Source: Acidovorax defluvii
GTDB lineage: Bacteria; Pseudomonadota; Gammaproteobacteria; Burkholderiales; Burkholderiaceae_C
DNA length: 64,000 bases
Direction of reading: 5' to 3'
Assembly: GCA_003268905.1 (NCBI GenBank)
Contig: QLTU01000021.1
Location: 1 to 64,000, forward strand
Shown: positions 9,252 through 16,897 of the stretch, one piece after another
Position numbering within the stretch: the stretch's first letter is position 1
Layout of the letters: each line of letters begins with the position of its first letter
Program-made: the position numbers and the translations under genes
Notes under the pieces: model-generated
Seen by the model: only the letters and a program-made list of their open reading frames with translations
The model's database searches: none
Told to the model about the DNA's origin: nothing

Positions 9252-9522
9252 CAGCTGCCCATAGGCATTACACGACTTGGCTGTGGTAACGCTCCGGGAG
9301 CACTGAGGCAATCAACCGTTCCTTCGTCAAGGATTTTGAGGTGCGTTCATTGACGTCCAAGCTTGGCAGTTGAACTTCTACGTGACTAATCTGCATCAGC
9401 CCAGGGTAGGAGACCGCGATAAAAGCGATGCATCTCACAGGCGCACCACGCGCCCGATGTACGTTAGCTCTCTATGATGATGGGACAACATCCTCAGCTT
9501 GGCAGGGAGTGCCATTCAAGTC

Positions 9523-9692
9523 ATGGAAAATCTGAGTCCCACCGAACTGAAGGGCATTCTCCATTCCAAGCGCGCCAACCTGTATTACCTGGAGCACTGT
9601 CGGGTTCTCGTCAACGGGGGGCGCGTGGAATACGTCACCGACGAGGGCAAACGCTCGTTGTACTGGAATATTCCCATAGCCAACACCACCAC
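9523..9692 (+). pseudogene. cas1: Type I-F cas1, 5' fragment
   Basis: About 56 codons starting MENLSPTELKGILHSKR and running through VNGGRVEYVTDEGKRSLYWN. This is the characteristic N-terminus of Cas1 from subtype I-F (YPEST) systems, whose full protein is about 325 residues. Homology stops at the NTT codons, where a 26-base perfect palindrome starts. The catalytic part of the integrase is absent. No cas2/3 or csy genes are present in the window. A type I-F repeat lies 65 bases further on, so both are relics of one locus joined by deletion. Confidence 0.8.
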
Positions 9693-9718
9693 AGTGAATC
9701 GCCCCGGGGCGATTCACT
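9693..9718. repeat. 26-base perfect palindrome at the cas1 break
   Basis: AGTGAATCGCCCC followed immediately by its exact reverse complement, at the point where cas1 homology ends. The arm resembles the tips of some IS3-type elements, so it could be two insertion-sequence ends left after excision. It could also fold as a hairpin; no T-run follows, so it is not a classical terminator. Confidence 0.6.
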
Positions 9719-9756
9719 CAGAAATGGCGTGAGGGCCTTGGCAGGGGACGGAGATT

Positions 9757-9784
9757 GTTCACTGCCGCATAGGCAGCTCAGAAA
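9757..9784 (+). CRISPR. Solitary type I-F CRISPR repeat
   Basis: A 28-base sequence beginning GTTCACTGCCGCATAGGCAG and ending CTCAGAAA, with the internal stem CTGCC/GGCAG. It has the length and pattern of subtype I-F repeats. The next repeat would start 32 bases on, near 9817, but that sequence does not match. The array is therefore a single repeat with at most one bordering spacer (9785-9816). With the cas1 fragment beside it, this is the remains of a collapsed array rather than an active one. Confidence 0.75.
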
Positions 9785-9840
9785 ACACTGTCAGGCCGCC
9801 GAACTGAAGGGGTTGCACGACGAAGCAACGCACTTTGCTC

Positions 9841-10911
9841 TTAGATCAGACTGATCCGGTCATGCACGTGTTTTGAGATGGCAACGCGCACCTCGTGGTG
9901 CACCAAGTCACGAAGGTGGTAAAGCCCTCTCGCGTTCTTCAGACCTGCAGCCTTCACCACTTGTTCGACAGTGAAGTCACCATTGAGCCATCGCACCAGG
10001 ACGGTATTTCGGACAACCTGTGGTCCCAGACGCGCGGGATACGGCAGGTTGCTGCTTTGGCATGCCGTTCGAATGGTTTTGGTCACCAGATGCAGCAGAG
10101 CGTGCATGGACATGGATGGGGATTTCCGCGAACAAAACAGCACCTCATGATTCTGGGCCGGCTCATAGCACTGACGGGCGGACAGCCATTCTCCGAGGGC
10201 TTTCGCCACTGACGCCGGCACGTGCATGACCCTTTGATCTCCGCGTGTTTCGTTTTCTACCCGCAACGCAGAGATTTTCTCATGCGTCATTGCCTTTCGT
10301 GGATCCTCACCTCCCTCGATCAATACGTCCTTTACCGTCAGTTGGCGGATCTCTCTGGGAGCAAGTCCAAGATGAAAAATTGCCATTAATATCGCTCGAT
10401 TGCGCCTTTCAATCAGGTCATCACCCACAGGAAAGGCCGCGAACGCTGCCTTCCAGAGCGCATCTGAGAGGATGGCCCCCTTGGGATCCTCGCTTGGCGG
10501 CATGTCCTCCCCCAACAATCCAAGAGCCGGATTTGCATTCACCCACTTCTGTGACAGCGCGAATCGGTAGATTCGGTCTATGGCGCTCCAATAGCGCCTG
10601 CGAGTGATCGGACTGACCGTACCTTGTTTTTTTGAGGCTCGTAAGCTGCCGTTAATGAAATTGTGGACGTCTACAGCAGTGGCCTTGTGCCAAGCGGTGC
10701 CAGACATAGCTTGCCCTTCAATGTTGGCATGTTGACTCAGCGACGTAAGCCAGCGTTTCCAAATCAGCCGATAAAGAACCGCCCCCTTAGGAGTCAACCA
10801 ATCGCGATCGTCGTTGGCTCGGTTGTTGAACCAAAGCTCAAACACCTCTGGTCCCAAAGGCATCGCCACAGGGGATGGGAGTTGGTTCTGTTGCAGAGGC
10901 ACGTGAGACAT
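9841..10911 (-). CDS. Tyrosine recombinase-like protein of the plasmid backbone
   Basis: A 356-residue protein from ATG 10911 (MSHVPLQQNQ); the frame is open a little further upstream but without support. It has an N-terminal helical core-binding domain and a C-terminal region with the outline of a tyrosine recombinase: R in LAPREIRQLT, an RNT motif in PQVVRNTVL that corresponds to the H-x-x-R box, and tyrosine in ARGLYHLRD. The H of the box is replaced, so it is a divergent member. It lies just downstream of the replication gene on the same strand. A role in resolving plasmid multimers is a reasonable guess. Confidence 0.65.
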   Translation of the reverse strand: MSHVPLQQNQLPSPVAMPLGPEVFELWFNNRANDDRDWLTPKGAVLYRLIWKRWLTSLSQHANIEGQAMSGTAWHKATAVDVHNFINGSLRASKKQGTVSPITRRRYWSAIDRIYRFALSQKWVNANPALGLLGEDMPPSEDPKGAILSDALWKAAFAAFPVGDDLIERRNRAILMAIFHLGLAPREIRQLTVKDVLIEGGEDPRKAMTHEKISALRVENETRGDQRVMHVPASVAKALGEWLSARQCYEPAQNHEVLFCSRKSPSMSMHALLHLVTKTIRTACQSSNLPYPARLGPQVVRNTVLVRWLNGDFTVEQVVKAAGLKNARGLYHLRDLVHHEVRVAISKHVHDRISLI

Positions 10912-11123
10912 AGAATTTCTTTGTTGTTTTGAATGCACATTACATGAAAATCTAAAAAGTAAATCACCAGCCCATTTCATATCCCAAGGCCACGCATGAC
11001 ACATTGAACCGAAAAGTCAATCAAGACTGTAACCTCAATGACCACACGGTCAGATCATGTAGTGTGCATTCATGTGCCGGCCAAATCGCCAGCGAAGAGC
11101 TGCCCAAACGGTAGTCGTCGTAG

Positions 11124-12470
11124 CTATGCTGCGGGCTGAAATTGCTCAATGAACTGAGCCAGCGCTTGGGCTGTAGGTTCGCCCCATAGCTCCTTGGCAT
11201 ACCAAGTTGAAAAGAGGGAGCGGACCATGGCGCTTTCGATGCCCTTATCAAGCTTGATGGACTTGTTCTGGTTTTGAGCCTTGAACACGTCGAAGATCTG
11301 CTTGTGCTCCTTTTCATCGAGCTCTTTATAAACGGCCAACGCATCTTGCGCGCGTGCAGCGAGGAACTTCTCCATCACTGATGGACCTGTAGGGTTCTTT
11401 TTAGAGATCGTCTTTGGAGCGCTTAGCTGGAAAGAATTCGGATTTCTAGCAATGTCTTGGAGTGTCCATCGGAAATACCCTGCCGGCGTGCCCAGTGGGC
11501 TCATGCTGGTGGATTCGGCTCTGATTTCCACCCGGGAGATGGCAGCCCGGATGACGTCTTCTTGGTACTGAGCGGCCAAGTCTGACGCGTCCGCTTGGCT
11601 GAAACCGAACTTCATAATTCTTCCGATCAACTCCGCATCGATCACTGGGGGTGCGGGGAATTCGAGCTGCGGCTGCTTGTTTTGCTCGACACGGAATTGA
11701 AGCTTTTCCACCCTGCGCCCGTTCTTATGTTCAACGAGCTCAATGTTGATGTCGGTCAGCGCATTGATCTCCGCAATTGCTGGCTTGATCGTGTCACGCT
11801 TGAAATACTTATAGACCGGTGGAGCCTCGGCTGATATCGGATTTCCAGTGATGACCCCGTACCAATGTTCGTAGCTCTGGATGAAGGTCAACTTCGACGG
11901 GTTGGTGGCATATCGCCTGCAGATCTCATAGAGAGCAAGGGCCGAGCCGGATTTGAGCGAACTTTGGTAGACGATTGACAACCGCGTATAAGTACTCGGT
12001 GCCATCACTTGCTCATGCACCTCCGGCGGGAAGGCAAAACCGAACCATACTTGGCCAGAGTGTTTATTGAATCCCTCAGGGTTCACCAACGTTACTGACG
12101 AAACCAAGCGCTCACTGGTCCACTGGCGCTCGTTTTCCATGAGCAGCTTGATGTTCTGCATGTCCTCCAGTTGTCTCTTGAGGTACTGGACATCTTTGCT
12201 GTCGTATGCGGCGTCTCGAGCCAGGTCCGACAAGGGAATCCAAAAATACTTCTTTGCAGCTGGCGTGTTGATGGGAGCGTTGAGTCCGGGCTCCTTCATC
12301 TCCTGCGCGTGATACATCATCACATTGAAGACCTTGCGCGAAAGTAAAGACAGGTTGCCTTCAACGACACGAAGACCGATAGCTTCGTTTGTCTTTCGGA
12401 ATTGCTTTAGATCGCCTGATTCGAGGGTCGTCAGCGCATTGCTTCGAGCCTTGCTCTTCCTTGTCGCCAT
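11124..12470 (-). CDS. Replication initiation protein, Rep_3/RepB superfamily
   Basis: A 448-residue plasmid initiator. The first winged-helix domain spans about residues 30-150 (LSLLSRKVFNVMMYHAQ, then YFWIPLSDLARDAAYDS). The second is marked by SGSALALYEICRRYATNP and a WYGVITGNP block. The C-terminal third is an extension with a lysine-rich end. Rep_3 proteins bind iterons as monomers to open the origin, and their own operator as dimers. Upstream lie palindromes (12506-12594), six clustered iterons (12673-12812) and a ladder of ten more (13167-14102). The start at 12470 has an AAAGG ribosome-binding site seven bases away. It fixes the replicon as a theta-replicating iteron plasmid. Confidence 0.85.
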   Translation of the reverse strand: MATRKSKARSNALTTLESGDLKQFRKTNEAIGLRVVEGNLSLLSRKVFNVMMYHAQEMKEPGLNAPINTPAAKKYFWIPLSDLARDAAYDSKDVQYLKRQLEDMQNIKLLMENERQWTSERLVSSVTLVNPEGFNKHSGQVWFGFAFPPEVHEQVMAPSTYTRLSIVYQSSLKSGSALALYEICRRYATNPSKLTFIQSYEHWYGVITGNPISAEAPPVYKYFKRDTIKPAIAEINALTDINIELVEHKNGRRVEKLQFRVEQNKQPQLEFPAPPVIDAELIGRIMKFGFSQADASDLAAQYQEDVIRAAISRVEIRAESTSMSPLGTPAGYFRWTLQDIARNPNSFQLSAPKTISKKNPTGPSVMEKFLAARAQDALAVYKELDEKEHKQIFDVFKAQNQNKSIKLDKGIESAMVRSLFSTWYAKELWGEPTAQALAQFIEQFQPAA

Positions 12471-12505
12471 CGACAGCCTTTCAGTGTCACCTACCCATCT
12501 CTTTC

Positions 12506-12594
12506 GCCGTGGCCACGGCCCCCATCATCGGTGAAAATTTCACAAAGTTATCTCACCTTTGTATGAGCTCATCGCTTTTTCACTTTTCGATGAG
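12506..12594. promoter_or_regulatory. Palindromes upstream of rep (operator candidates)
   Basis: Three inverted repeats lie between the rep start and the origin: GCCGTGGCCACGGC (12506-12519, perfect), ACAAAG-N9-CTTTGT (12542-12562), and CTCATCG-N13-CGATGAG (12568-12594). The middle one contains TCTCACCTTTG, which matches the 3' half of the iterons. Rep_3 plasmids often use an inverted pair of iteron halves as the operator for Rep dimers, so this one is the best candidate. I could not place -35/-10 boxes with confidence. Confidence 0.45.
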
Positions 12595-12672
12595 ATCATA
12601 GCGCGCTCACCACTCGATTTGATAGCTTCTCTTTAAACCTCAGGCATTTATCCAACAGGTGCAGGAATCCAG

Positions 12673-12812
12673 GTCCCTGTAGATGCTCACCATAGTCCCT
12701 GAATCCACTCACTTACGCTCCCCGTAGAAGCTCACCCAAACTCCGTTTAGTCCCCGGTGAACCTCACCTGAGTCCCTGTAGATGCTCACCTAGGTCCCTG
12801 AATCCACTCACC
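12673..12812 (+). repeat. Iteron cluster of the replication origin (6 copies)
   Basis: Six direct 19-base repeats start at 12673, 12695, 12718, 12750, 12772 and 12794. Spacing is 22-23 bases, about two helical turns, except for one step of 32. The form is GTCCCTGTAGATGCTCACC, alternating with GTCCCTGAATCCACTCACC; the pair at 12673/12695 is repeated at 12772/12794. A near DnaA box (TTATCCAAC, 12648-12656) sits just before the cluster. This is the likely Rep binding region of the origin. Confidence 0.85.
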
Positions 12813-13166
12813 GAGTTGGCCGCTAACCCGCACCAGTGCTGCATTTGACTGACCCTAATTTGTATTCAAATGATCCAAGGGTATTCTCAAAAAGATACTC
12901 AATGCGCAAGCATCCGGTCTTGAGAAATGCAAACCACCAGACAACCAAAAACCGTCACCAGAAAAGCCGAAGAACCGACTCAGAGGGACTCACCAACATC
13001 TCGGTCTGATTCGACCATGGCAAGAGCCCCCCACAGTGCTAAGCGGACCCTCACCCTTCCCTTCTCCCTGCCCTCATTGACAGTGAACTTGGTACGTGAT
13101 CTATCGCCAGTCGTAACAGGCTTTAGCTTGGAATCCATTCGACATGGAGTCTATAGATTTCCACGG
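12813..13166. other. Spacer between iteron groups, no gene
   Basis: About 350 bases after the origin cluster. The first 100 are AT-richer (for example TAATTTGTATTCAAATGATCC, interrupted by short direct repeats) and could be the DNA-unwinding region. The rest shows no gene and no clear further iteron. Confidence 0.35.
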
Positions 13167-14102
13167 GTCCCCGATGAAGCTCACCTTTCGCTTGCATCTC
13201 GCCTGTCAGGTGGGTCAAAACTTAACATTGGACTTATCCGGCCTTGTCTTCGATTTCGAGCGGCCTCTAGGCCCGTGTCAGGCCCGGCTTGAGGTATGTG
13301 TTTGTCAGACATCCTTAAATTGGTCCCTGTAGAAGCTCACCATTCAGTTGACTTGTTGAGGGAGGCTTTATAAATCAACAACTTGATTGATAGCAGGCAC
13401 TCACTCTAGGTGTTATTTATTGCGAAATTCTCACAAAGAGGGTCCCCGAAGGATCTCACCTTACCTGAACTAGTCCTAGCGCGGCAGGCGACATATTGGG
13501 GCGCCATGTCCCTGGAAAGGCTCACCTTTATCGTGATGCGACTTGAGTGCGCGAACATATCTCGCTGCCAGGCCGTGCAAGGTCCCTGTAAAAACTCACC
13601 TTTGTGCTGCAGGGATGGTTTTTGTCTAACCAGTGGTGCTGCTGCGAGGGTAGCTAGCAGGCAAATGGTCCCCGTAGAGGCTCACCATTAGAAGACAACC
13701 GCCGATAGAGGGGGGATACAGGTCCCCGGAGGGGCTCACCTTTCTACTTTTCCAATTAACCGAGGCAGATCTATTAGCGGAAACGAAGCGCGCAAATTTG
13801 TTCGAAGATTTTTGGGCGCTGGTCCCTGTGGAAGCTCACCTTTCGGGACAAGGATTGTCAATCCTCGGATCTCCGAGATGTCGTCGCGCAGAGCAATGGA
13901 GATGAAATCAGCCTTGCGGTGAAATTTGTCCCTGTAGAAGCTCACCTTTTGACTTGCTATACAGGTGTTGCACACGATAAGCGGGGCGACGGATAGCCGG
14001 AAGCTGTTTACGACCCTTTGAGCTCGTGGCAACCGTCGTGAGCAACTCTGAAAGCTTCTTCTAAGCGCAGTGCTCAGATTTTGGTCCCCGAAGAAGCTCA
14101 CC
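13167..14102 (+). repeat. Ladder of ten dispersed iterons
   Basis: Ten copies of the same 19-base iteron, all in one orientation, start at 13167, 13323, 13442, 13508, 13582, 13668, 13722, 13822, 13928 and 14084. The consensus is GTCCCYGNAGAAGCTCACC, most copies being followed by TTT. Spacing is irregular, 54 to 156 bases, and the DNA between copies is unrelated. No gene is supported within the stretch; open frames there cross the iterons. In plasmid P1 a separate set of nine 19-base iterons (incA) outside the origin controls copy number by titrating and handcuffing Rep. This ladder may play the same part. Confidence 0.85.
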
Positions 14103-14309
14103 TCAGGATTCTTGGCAATGAGCGGTGGTTCAGATTCAGCAAAATTCTTCAGCACCTGCAGATTTTCCGCTGGCCCCAGTGTCAAGGCGTTGATCTAGTG
14201 CGCGGCAAACAGAGTGGACTCGCCGTCCAAGCTAGCGCAGGTCGGGTTGTGCGAATAGATCAGCGAGGTAGTCACTTCGTGCGTTCATCGATGACCTGGA
14301 CATGTCAAA

Positions 14310-14347
14310 TTGACAATAATTACGGTAATTATCATAATTACCGTAAT
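14310..14347 (+). promoter_or_regulatory. Promoter with built-in operator for the KfrA-like gene
   Basis: TTGACA (14310-14315) and CATAAT (14333-14338) are separated by 17 bases, an almost ideal sigma-70 promoter. A perfect 29-base palindrome (14319-14347; arm ATTACGGTAATTAT, one central base) covers the spacer and the -10 box, and a further GGTAAT half-site follows at 14351. A protein bound here would block RNA polymerase. The gene begins at 14361, so autoregulation by the KfrA-like protein is the natural reading. Confidence 0.75.
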
Positions 14348-14360
14348 AAAGGTAATCACT

Positions 14361-14990
14361 ATGGCACGACCACTCGCCACCAAAGAAATCGTCTTTGATA
14401 CCGCCAGCTCTCTGTTATCTGATGGTAAAGAACCAAGCATCGTCAACGTACAGGCCAAGATTGGGGGCGGTTCGTACACAACGATCAAACGCTACCTTGA
14501 CGCATGGAATGTCCAGCGCGAGATCAGTGCGCAAGAGGGCCTGGAGACGCCCTCCTTCGTGCTTGAAAGGAGTGCAGAACTTGGGCGCCAGCTCTGGGCC
14601 ATGGCTTTGCGAGATGCCAACAAGCAGACACAGTCAGTCAGGGAAGCCGCGGAAAGTAAGGTGACAGCCATCGCCCGCGATCTGGAGGTTGCTCACTCCG
14701 AAATCCGGCGCATGGAAGAACTCGAAGAATCTCAAAATCAACTTTTAGAGAGCACCAATGAACAGCTCTCAAAAGTCACCGAGGCGCTGACAGATGCACA
14801 AATCAAGGCGTCCAAAGTTCCAGACCTGGAAGCGCGTCTTGCAGCCGCCCTGGCAGAAGCCGCCACCGCTCGCCAAGCGGCCACTGATAAGGCGGTGGAG
14901 ATCGGGCGAATGACAGGCGAAACAGAAGCATTGCGAAAGCAGCTCGTTGACCTGACTTCCGCCCTGGTTTCACCATCAAAACGTGCGTGA
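14361..14990 (+). CDS. KfrA-like DNA-binding coiled-coil protein
   Basis: A 209-residue protein from ATG 14361 (MARPLATKEIVFDTAS). Residues 1-60 form the KfrA_N DNA-binding domain, with GKEPSIVNVQAKIGGGSYTTIKRYLDAW as its helix-turn-helix. The rest is a long alpha-helical coiled coil rich in alanine, glutamate and arginine. KfrA of IncP plasmids is an autorepressed protein with this architecture that helps plasmid maintenance. The promoter-operator directly upstream fits that. A longer frame starts at 14310, but those codons lie within the operator. It faces the convergent parB gene. Confidence 0.85.
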   Translation: MARPLATKEIVFDTASSLLSDGKEPSIVNVQAKIGGGSYTTIKRYLDAWNVQREISAQEGLETPSFVLERSAELGRQLWAMALRDANKQTQSVREAAESKVTAIARDLEVAHSEIRRMEELEESQNQLLESTNEQLSKVTEALTDAQIKASKVPDLEARLAAALAEAATARQAATDKAVEIGRMTGETEALRKQLVDLTSALVSPSKRA

Positions 14991-15022
14991 AGCCAGGCTG
15001 CCCTGCCCTGCCTCGAAGCGAA

Positions 15023-16015
15023 TTATTCCTTCGGGAACAGCGCCATTAACCTCGACGTAAATTCATTGGCGGTCTCGGGAGTGAGGCCCCTCAGACTAAG
15101 TTCGATACGGCCGTCCTCTTCGAAGGATTTGAGTTCGCCTTTAGCTCCTTTGAAGCTGAGCGCCTCACGGGTGGAGCGAGGACGCTTCACAGGGCCCTTG
15201 ACGGCGGCTTTGCGCCTGGCCACAACGTCACGATATCCCATGCCTGTCTTCGCGACTTCGAGAATGAGCTCGAGAGTAGCCTCATCTCCCTCGACATCCC
15301 AAAATTCACGGAGCGCATTGAGCATTTTGTGATTTAGCAGCTCCGGATTCTCGGCGACAGCATGTATGACTCTGTTGGACAGCCCCGCCAACGACAGTGT
15401 TCGACTGACGTGATCCTCGCCTAGGCCGAGTGATTTTGCTAAAGCTGCCTGAGTCTGATAAACCTTCTTTGCTAGAAGCTCCTTCCATTTGATAGCGTCA
15501 TCGAGAGGTGTTTGCTCGCGTCGTTCAACATTAGCCGCTCGAGCTTCCTCGTAGAGCTCTCTGTCGCTTGCTGGACGGGGCCGAATCTCGATCCGTAACG
15601 TCTCAAGACCCGAGGCGCGGGCCCCGCGCAACCGCGTTTCACCTTCGATAAGGGTGATGCTCCCTTGGTCGTCGATGTATCCAGTAGCAGAGATGCGCTG
15701 CCCGGAAGTCGACAGCGAAATAGCCATGTTGTCCACGGCCGTGGTCGTGTAGACAGCGCGGGGATTGAATGGATTTGACTTTATGAGGCCGACAGGGACG
15801 TCATAGACGTTTCCTACCTGGTAGTCTGAAGGGACCGCAGTCCGTTCTTGGCTCGAACCAACTCCCGGGGGGATTTGCACTGGGCGTATGTCTGCTGGGC
15901 CTATCTCGGACGGAGTCATGCGGGGATCACCCACGATGGGGATGTTTGCTGAGACAGATTCGACGGCAGCGACGCGATCATCGGAGACTGCGCGTTTTTT
16001 GAAACCGGTGGCCAT
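15023..16015 (-). CDS. ParB/RepB-family partition protein
   Basis: A 330-residue centromere-binding protein. After a variable N-terminus, residues ~70-165 form the ParB/Srx-like CTP-binding domain, with YDVPVGLIKSNPFNPR and the IEGETRLRGARASG block. A helix-turn-helix region follows (QAALAKSLGLGEDHVSRTLSLAGL, quoted in part: QAALAKSLGLGEDHVSRTL). The C-terminus probably dimerises. It starts two bases after the parA stop, so parA and parB form one operon. Candidate centromere sites lie upstream of parA at 16827-16897 and 17629-17642. Confidence 0.85.
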   Translation of the reverse strand: MATGFKKRAVSDDRVAAVESVSANIPIVGDPRMTPSEIGPADIRPVQIPPGVGSSQERTAVPSDYQVGNVYDVPVGLIKSNPFNPRAVYTTTAVDNMAISLSTSGQRISATGYIDDQGSITLIEGETRLRGARASGLETLRIEIRPRPASDRELYEEARAANVERREQTPLDDAIKWKELLAKKVYQTQAALAKSLGLGEDHVSRTLSLAGLSNRVIHAVAENPELLNHKMLNALREFWDVEGDEATLELILEVAKTGMGYRDVVARRKAAVKGPVKRPRSTREALSFKGAKGELKSFEEDGRIELSLRGLTPETANEFTSRLMALFPKE

Positions 16016-16017
16016 GT

Positions 16018-16686
16018 TTATTGCTCCTCACCATTGATACGGTTTAGGATCTCGTCGTAAACCGCTTGCATCTCATCAACCGCCTTTTGTGAGCGCTCGC
16101 GGCCTTTCAGCTCGTGCACTGCGCGACCGCTCTTGCCGGTGGCCAGCCAAGAGGCACGGTGAGCAATTTGCGACTTGAACACCGAAATACCTTCGCTGGC
16201 AAGGAATTCGCGCAGTTCCGCTGTGGCCTTGGCGCCTTCGATCGGTGAAACCCGAGTGAGAACGACGTGTGCTGGAATTTCTCCGGACTCGTGGCGTGGC
16301 CCCATCTCCTTAAGTGTGTCGAAGACATTCAAAGTCGATTCAACTTCTTGCTGGTCAGCGCCACATGGAACTAAGACGATGTCGCTGAGCAAGGCGCACT
16401 CGAGCATGGTTCTGTAGTTTTGAGCACCGATGTCTACAACGACCAATGTGTATTTCTTCGAGAGGTTTGCGAGTTCACGTGCTGGGTTCGGCGGCAAGGC
16501 GAGTACGGGAATTGATGGTGTCACGCCCTCATCGTTACGAATCTTCGACCAACTCATCGCCGATCCTTGTTTATCCGTATCCAAGAGAACTACATCTACG
16601 CCATTTGCTGCGGCCAAAGCTGCGATATGCGTTGCAAGTCTTGTCTTTGCGACGCCGCCTTTTTCTGCTCCGATGGTGATAACCAT
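16018..16686 (-). CDS. ParA-family partition ATPase
   Basis: A 222-residue Walker-type partition ATPase. The deviant Walker A motif reads KGGVAKTRLA (residues 9-18), with A for the usual G and R for the second T; switch I is DTDKQGSA and Walker B is VVVDIG. The short form without an N-terminal DNA-binding domain is type Ib-like, so operon control may depend on ParB. It drives plasmid segregation over the nucleoid together with ParB, encoded directly downstream. The two substitutions in Walker A are unusual but near conservative. Confidence 0.85.
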   Translation of the reverse strand: MVITIGAEKGGVAKTRLATHIAALAAANGVDVVLLDTDKQGSAMSWSKIRNDEGVTPSIPVLALPPNPARELANLSKKYTLVVVDIGAQNYRTMLECALLSDIVLVPCGADQQEVESTLNVFDTLKEMGPRHESGEIPAHVVLTRVSPIEGAKATAELREFLASEGISVFKSQIAHRASWLATGKSGRAVHELKGRERSQKAVDEMQAVYDEILNRINGEEQ

Positions 16687-16826
16687 ATCAAACGTCTTTC
16701 ATAAGGCAAAAATATCTAGTCGAATTTTCGCTGATAACAATATGCTTCGTCAATGTTAAAAGCCATGGAGCCGAGAGTTTTTAATAGTTAGTGGCCATTT
16801 TCTCTTTGCAGCCAGCTGCCACAATC

Positions 16827-16897
16827 TTGGCTCGCGCCAACTTCGGTTTAGGCAACCCAGCTTGCAAGTCTGAGTCATGCAGGTTGGCTCGCGCCAA
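16827..16897. promoter_or_regulatory. Pair of parS-like palindromes
   Basis: Two copies of TTGGCTCGCGCCAA, at 16827-16840 and 16884-16897, lie 57 bases apart and about 140-210 bases upstream of parA. A third, fully symmetrical copy is at 17629-17642. Position upstream of parAB and multiplicity suggest ParB binding sites, that is, the plasmid centromere. Confidence 0.5.

Noticed and set aside
9817-9840. Second degenerate CRISPR repeat
   Set aside because: The sequence at the expected distance does not match the I-F repeat at either end.
13736-14185. 149-codon minus-strand open frame across the iteron ladder
   Set aside because: It runs through four iterons, has no domain and no ribosome-binding site.
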